Virus record (IMG/VR): IMGVR_UViG_3300042301_005263
Span: 1 to 25,595 of that record
Source of the DNA: a virus
Direction: 5' to 3' (one strand)
Length of the DNA: 25,595 nucleotides
Shown: positions 23,026 through 25,595 of the stretch, piece after piece
Layout of the letters: every line of letters starts with the position of its first letter
Numbering within the stretch: position 1 is the first letter of the stretch
The notes under the pieces: model-generated
Database searches by the model: none
The model's input: the letters and a program-made list of their open reading frames with translations, nothing else
What the model was told of the DNA's origin: nothing
Program-made: the position numbers and the translations under genes

Positions 23026-23415
23026 ATGCCAATTTATACATATAAAAATCAATTAACGGATGAATATAAAGATGTATTTCAATCCATGAATGATAAACAT
23101 GAATACTTTGGGGAAAGTGGCGATGAAGATAATTGGGTAAGAATTTTTTATAGTCCAAACGCATCTATTGATACAAGCATAGATCCATTTAGTTGTAAAG
23201 ACTTTAACAATAGAACGGAATCAAAAAAAGGAACAGTTGGAGACATGTTGGACTACAGTAAAGAAATGAGTCAGAGGAGAGCTGATTTGGCTGGTGGAAA
23301 AGATCCTGTTAAAGAAAAGTATTTTGAAAACTATTCTAAAGAAAGAAAAGGAGCCAAACATCCAGAACAAATAAAAACCTTTGAAAGCAAAAATGTTAAA
23401 GTTGATTATACTTAA
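23026..23415 (+). CDS. FmdB-like small phage protein lacking zinc-ribbon cysteines
   Basis: A 129-residue protein. MPIYTYKNQLTDEYKDVFQSMNDK follows the start of FmdB/zinc-ribbon regulators (MPTYEYxCxxCGxxFExFQSMxD), but the C-x-x-C positions carry other residues. The rest (RADLAGGKDPVKEKYFENYSKERKGAKHPEQ) is charged and helical. Similar degenerate FmdB-start proteins occur in marine phages, where function is unknown. The ATG lies directly behind an A/T run (TATATAATATAT) after the terminator, with no SD. It is transcribed towards the fibre-side genes and overlaps the end of the 63-residue gene by 20 bp. Function cannot be assigned. Confidence 0.72.
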   Translation: MPIYTYKNQLTDEYKDVFQSMNDKHEYFGESGDEDNWVRIFYSPNASIDTSIDPFSCKDFNNRTESKKGTVGDMLDYSKEMSQRRADLAGGKDPVKEKYFENYSKERKGAKHPEQIKTFESKNVKVDYT

Positions 23416-23587
23416 AAAGTTTAATTAAATTATTTGCTTCTTCTTCACTATCAAACCAATACCATCCATCTACTGGATATTCATATTGGTCTTTATCTTG
23501 TGATACTAATACAAACCCATTTCCTTCTACTATGTTTGGAGCATATAAAAGTTCCTCATTATCTTTTTTGTAAAATCCTGATGTCAT
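23396..23587 (-). CDS. 63-residue protein downstream of the fibre-like gene
   Basis: An aromatic-rich small protein: SGFYKKDNEELLYAPNIV, then YEYPVDGWYWFDSEEEANNLI. Short proteins with FYK...LLYAPN and YPVDGWYWFDSEEEA follow tail-fibre genes in aquatic phages, as I recall. That and the 4-nt spacing after the repeat gene support it as real despite its size. It may be a fibre-associated or assembly factor; this is inference. Its last 20 bp overlap the end of the FmdB-like gene in a convergent arrangement, with no terminator visible between. Confidence 0.65.
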   Translation of the reverse strand: MTSGFYKKDNEELLYAPNIVEGNGFVLVSQDKDQYEYPVDGWYWFDSEEEANNLIKLFKYNQL

Positions 23588-23591
23588 AAAA

Positions 23592-25595
23592 TTATGCTGT
23601 TACTGCCCAGCCTTTTAATAGGGCTGTTCCAGTTCTTAATTGTCTAAATGTTAAACTATTTGCACCTCCCGCAGCCATTTGTCGTGATACTGTGATGCTT
23701 ACGTTGGGATTAATAGATACAACCTGTGTACGATAGCGTAAGGTTCCAGAACCGTTTGTCGTTAATGCTAGTGCTGGACCACCTAGAGTTGCTGCTACTT
23801 GAAATGTTCCAGCCGCAGCATTGACTACATAATAAATTCTATTAGTAACAATACCAGTCGTTGTTACTATAGTTGCAAAAGAAACTTCATCTCCATTACT
23901 TAATCCATGACTTGCAAGGTTGACTAAATCACCTGCATCGGTAAATGTTACTGCTCTTGTTGATGTAAGAGGGGAACCAGTACCAGTAATTTGCATACCC
24001 ACAGCAATACCAGTGGTGTTTGCCATTGTTATTGTTGTGCTTCCAGCTGTTGTAGTTCCTGTAAGAGTTACAGGTGTCGGCGCTCCCCAATTGCTTGTTA
24101 CTGTTATTGTTTGAGAAGCAGCACCTATTGTATCTAGATAATTGAATATAGATTCTAATTCTTCTTTTGATAATTTACAACCACTATAACTTATTGAATA
24201 TTCTGAGCCATTCAATGCTGCTCTTGTAAGGTTTGGACAGGTACTAAATATACCATTAAATTTATTAGCGTCTGTACCTGCTCCTGAAATTAATAACGGT
24301 ACAGTTACAAGAGAAGTGCAACCACTAAACATACCAGACATATTAGTAACAACCCCTGTATTAAACAACGGTACAGTTGTAAGAGAAGTGCAAGTACTAA
24401 ACATAAAAGACATACTAGTAACAACCCCTGTATTAAACAACGGTACAGTTGTAAGAGAAGTACAAGCATTAAACATATCAGACATATTAGTAACAGCCCC
24501 TGTATTAAACAGTGGTACAGTTGTAAGAGAAGTACAACTCTGAAACATAAAAGCCATATTTGTAACAGCTGTTGTATTGAATAGTGGTACAGTTGTAAGA
24601 GATCTGCAAGCACTAAACATACCACCCATATTAGTAACAGCTGCTGTATTGAATAGTGGTACAGTTGTAAGAGAAGAGCAACCATTAAACATACCATTTG
24701 GTGGAATAAAACCTCCCATAAGAGTAACAGCCCCTGTATTGAATAGTGGTACAGTTATAAGAGTAGTACAACCACTAAACATACTAACCATATTAGTAAC
24801 AGCCCCTGTATTGAATAGTGGTACGGTTGTAAGAGAAGTACAACTCTGAAACATATTACTCATAGTAGTAACAGCCCCTGTATTGAATAGTGGAACACTT
24901 TTAAGAGTAGTACAACTACTAAACATACCACTCATATTAGTAACAGCTGCTGTATTGAATAGTGGTACAGTTGTAAGAGAAGAGCAACCACTAAACATAC
25001 TAGCCATATTAGTAACAGCTGCTGTATTGAATAGTGGTACAGTTGTAAGAGATCTGCAACTCTGAAACATAAAAGACATATTAGTAACAACCCCTGTATT
25101 AAACAACGGTACAGTTGTAAGAGAAGTGCAAGTACTAAACATACTAAACATATTAGTAACAGCTGTTGTATTGAATAGTGGTACGGTTGTAAGAGAAGTA
25201 CAACTCTGAAACATACTACCCATAGTAGTAACAGCCCCTGTATTGAATAGTGGAACACTTTTAAGAGTAGTACAACCACTAAACATACTAACCATATTAG
25301 TAACAGCCCCTGTATTGAATAGTGGTACGGTTGTAAGAGAAGTACAACTCTGAAACATATTACTCATATTAGTAACAGCTGCTGTATTGAATAGTGGTAC
25401 AGTTGTAAGAGAAGCGCAACTCTGAAACATACTAGTCATATCAGTAACAGCCCCTGTATTAAAAAGCAGTACAGTTGTAAGAGTAGTGCAACCAAAAAAC
25501 ATACTAGTCATATTAGTAATATTAGTAAGATCATTAAAAGATACATTTTTTAATGAAACTAAATTTGCAAATGAATTAGTTAAGTCAGTTAATAA
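23592..25595 (-). CDS. BspA/DUF285-repeat surface protein, probable tail fibre or adhesin (N-terminus outside window)
   Basis: The frame is open to the right edge (upstream codons give SFANLVSLKNVSFNDLTNITN, another repeat unit), so the start is not in the window. Seventeen tandem 24-residue units of the form M-x-x-M-F-x-x-C-x-S/T-L-x-x-V-P-L-F-N-T-x-x-V-T-x follow, as in BspA-like leucine-rich repeats of bacterial surface proteins. A degenerate unit and a CKLSKEELESIFNYL helix come next. The C-terminal 170 residues are T/G/A-rich beta domain (TTAGSTTITMANTTGIAVGMQITG, HGLSNGDEVSF, NRIYYVVNAAAGTFQVA), the style of phage tail-fibre tips and of tail-associated Ig-like domains. A receptor-binding role is the best guess. 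The base composition is less AT-rich than the rest, suggesting separate origin. Confidence 0.85.
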   Translation of the reverse strand, partial: LLTDLTNSFANLVSLKNVSFNDLTNITNMTSMFFGCTTLTTVLLFNTGAVTDMTSMFQSCASLTTVPLFNTAAVTNMSNMFQSCTSLTTVPLFNTGAVTNMVSMFSGCTTLKSVPLFNTGAVTTMGSMFQSCTSLTTVPLFNTTAVTNMFSMFSTCTSLTTVPLFNTGVVTNMSFMFQSCRSLTTVPLFNTAAVTNMASMFSGCSSLTTVPLFNTAAVTNMSGMFSSCTTLKSVPLFNTGAVTTMSNMFQSCTSLTTVPLFNTGAVTNMVSMFSGCTTLITVPLFNTGAVTLMGGFIPPNGMFNGCSSLTTVPLFNTAAVTNMGGMFSACRSLTTVPLFNTTAVTNMAFMFQSCTSLTTVPLFNTGAVTNMSDMFNACTSLTTVPLFNTGVVTSMSFMFSTCTSLTTVPLFNTGVVTNMSGMFSGCTSLVTVPLLISGAGTDANKFNGIFSTCPNLTRAALNGSEYSISYSGCKLSKEELESIFNYLDTIGAASQTITVTSNWGAPTPVTLTGTTTAGSTTITMANTTGIAVGMQITGTGSPLTSTRAVTFTDAGDLVNLASHGLSNGDEVSFATIVTTTGIVTNRIYYVVNAAAGTFQVAATLGGPALALTTNGSGTLRYRTQVVSINPNVSITVSRQMAAGGANSLTFRQLRTGTALLKGWAVTA
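24270..25595. repeat. Tandem 72-nt coding repeats (17 full units plus edge unit)
   Basis: In-frame 72-nt units run from 25511 down to 24270; one unit (near 24650-24740) carries an 18-nt insertion coding for FIPPNG. Most units are near identical. Two codon styles of the PLFNT stretch are mixed (CCACTATTCAAT versus CCGTTGTTTAAT). Blocks around 24841-24920 and 25201-25280 are almost identical and 360 nt (five units) apart, showing segmental duplication or gene conversion. Confidence 0.9.

Noticed and set aside
24305-25279. Long open frames in other frames of the repeat array, both strands
   Set aside because: A repeat of 72 nt keeps any stop-free frame open throughout, so these are automatic shadows of the DUF285 frame; their products are leucine-rich repeats of one peptide without start signals.
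24270-25595. CRISPR array
   Set aside because: The periodic element is a continuous 72-nt coding unit without unique spacers, and no cas genes are present; the Cas4-like nuclease belongs to the replication run.

Overview
The window looks like part of the genome of a large, virulent-type tailed bacteriophage (or a close viral relative). It is strongly AT-rich: judged by eye, about two thirds A+T or more. Genes are packed end to end, often with ATGA or longer overlaps. They combine a replisome, a recombinase, nucleotide-supply enzymes, a small sigma factor, glycan enzymes and a repeat-rich probable tail-fibre or adhesin gene. No integrase, transposase, tRNA, rRNA or CRISPR array is visible. Almost no start codon has a recognisable Shine-Dalgarno sequence. 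The host cannot be fixed from the sequence. Host-type sigma70 promoter motifs (TTGACA/TATAAT-like) are present.

Layout. (1) 1-11228, all on the minus strand and read right to left: a small unknown protein, a RecA-like recombinase, a small PD-(D/E)XK-like nuclease, an unknown 81-residue protein, a DnaB-like helicase, a TOPRIM primase, a RecB-family nuclease, a PHP-like fragment, a DEDDh proofreading exonuclease, a DNA polymerase III alpha catalytic core, and a Clp/Hsp100 ATPase that runs off the left edge. This is a nearly complete bacterial-type replication set. The polymerase is split into three overlapping genes. No clamp, clamp loader or gyrase is seen here. (2) 11215-16095, minus: GDP-mannose 4,6-dehydratase, four glycosyltransferase-like proteins and a methyltransferase-like protein; the five transferase-type genes are joined by 4-14 nt overlaps. 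(3) 16116-19771, minus: a 327-residue phage protein of unknown role and the class I ribonucleotide reductase pair nrdB-nrdA. (4) 19772-19988: a divergent control region with sigma70-like promoters and a 14-bp palindrome centred on a predicted start point. (5) 19989-22970, plus: dNMP kinase, sigma factor, bacterial-type SSB, a GT-B glycosyltransferase and a small heat-shock protein, ended by a strong intrinsic terminator. (6) 23026-25595: a FmdB-like small gene on the plus strand meets a minus-strand pair, a 63-residue protein and a BspA/DUF285-repeat protein that enters from the right edge.

How it fits together (inference). The two arms leaving the control region jointly make dNTPs (ribonucleotide reductase plus dNMP kinase), coat ssDNA (SSB), replicate and recombine DNA, and probably switch transcription (sigma factor). 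The glycan block would alter either host surface polysaccharide or virion components. The most unusual points are the split PolIII with a PHP remnant, the operator-like control region, the ultrashort promoter-to-start distances, a terminator-like hairpin inside the gene upstream of recA, and the 72-nt repeat fibre gene.
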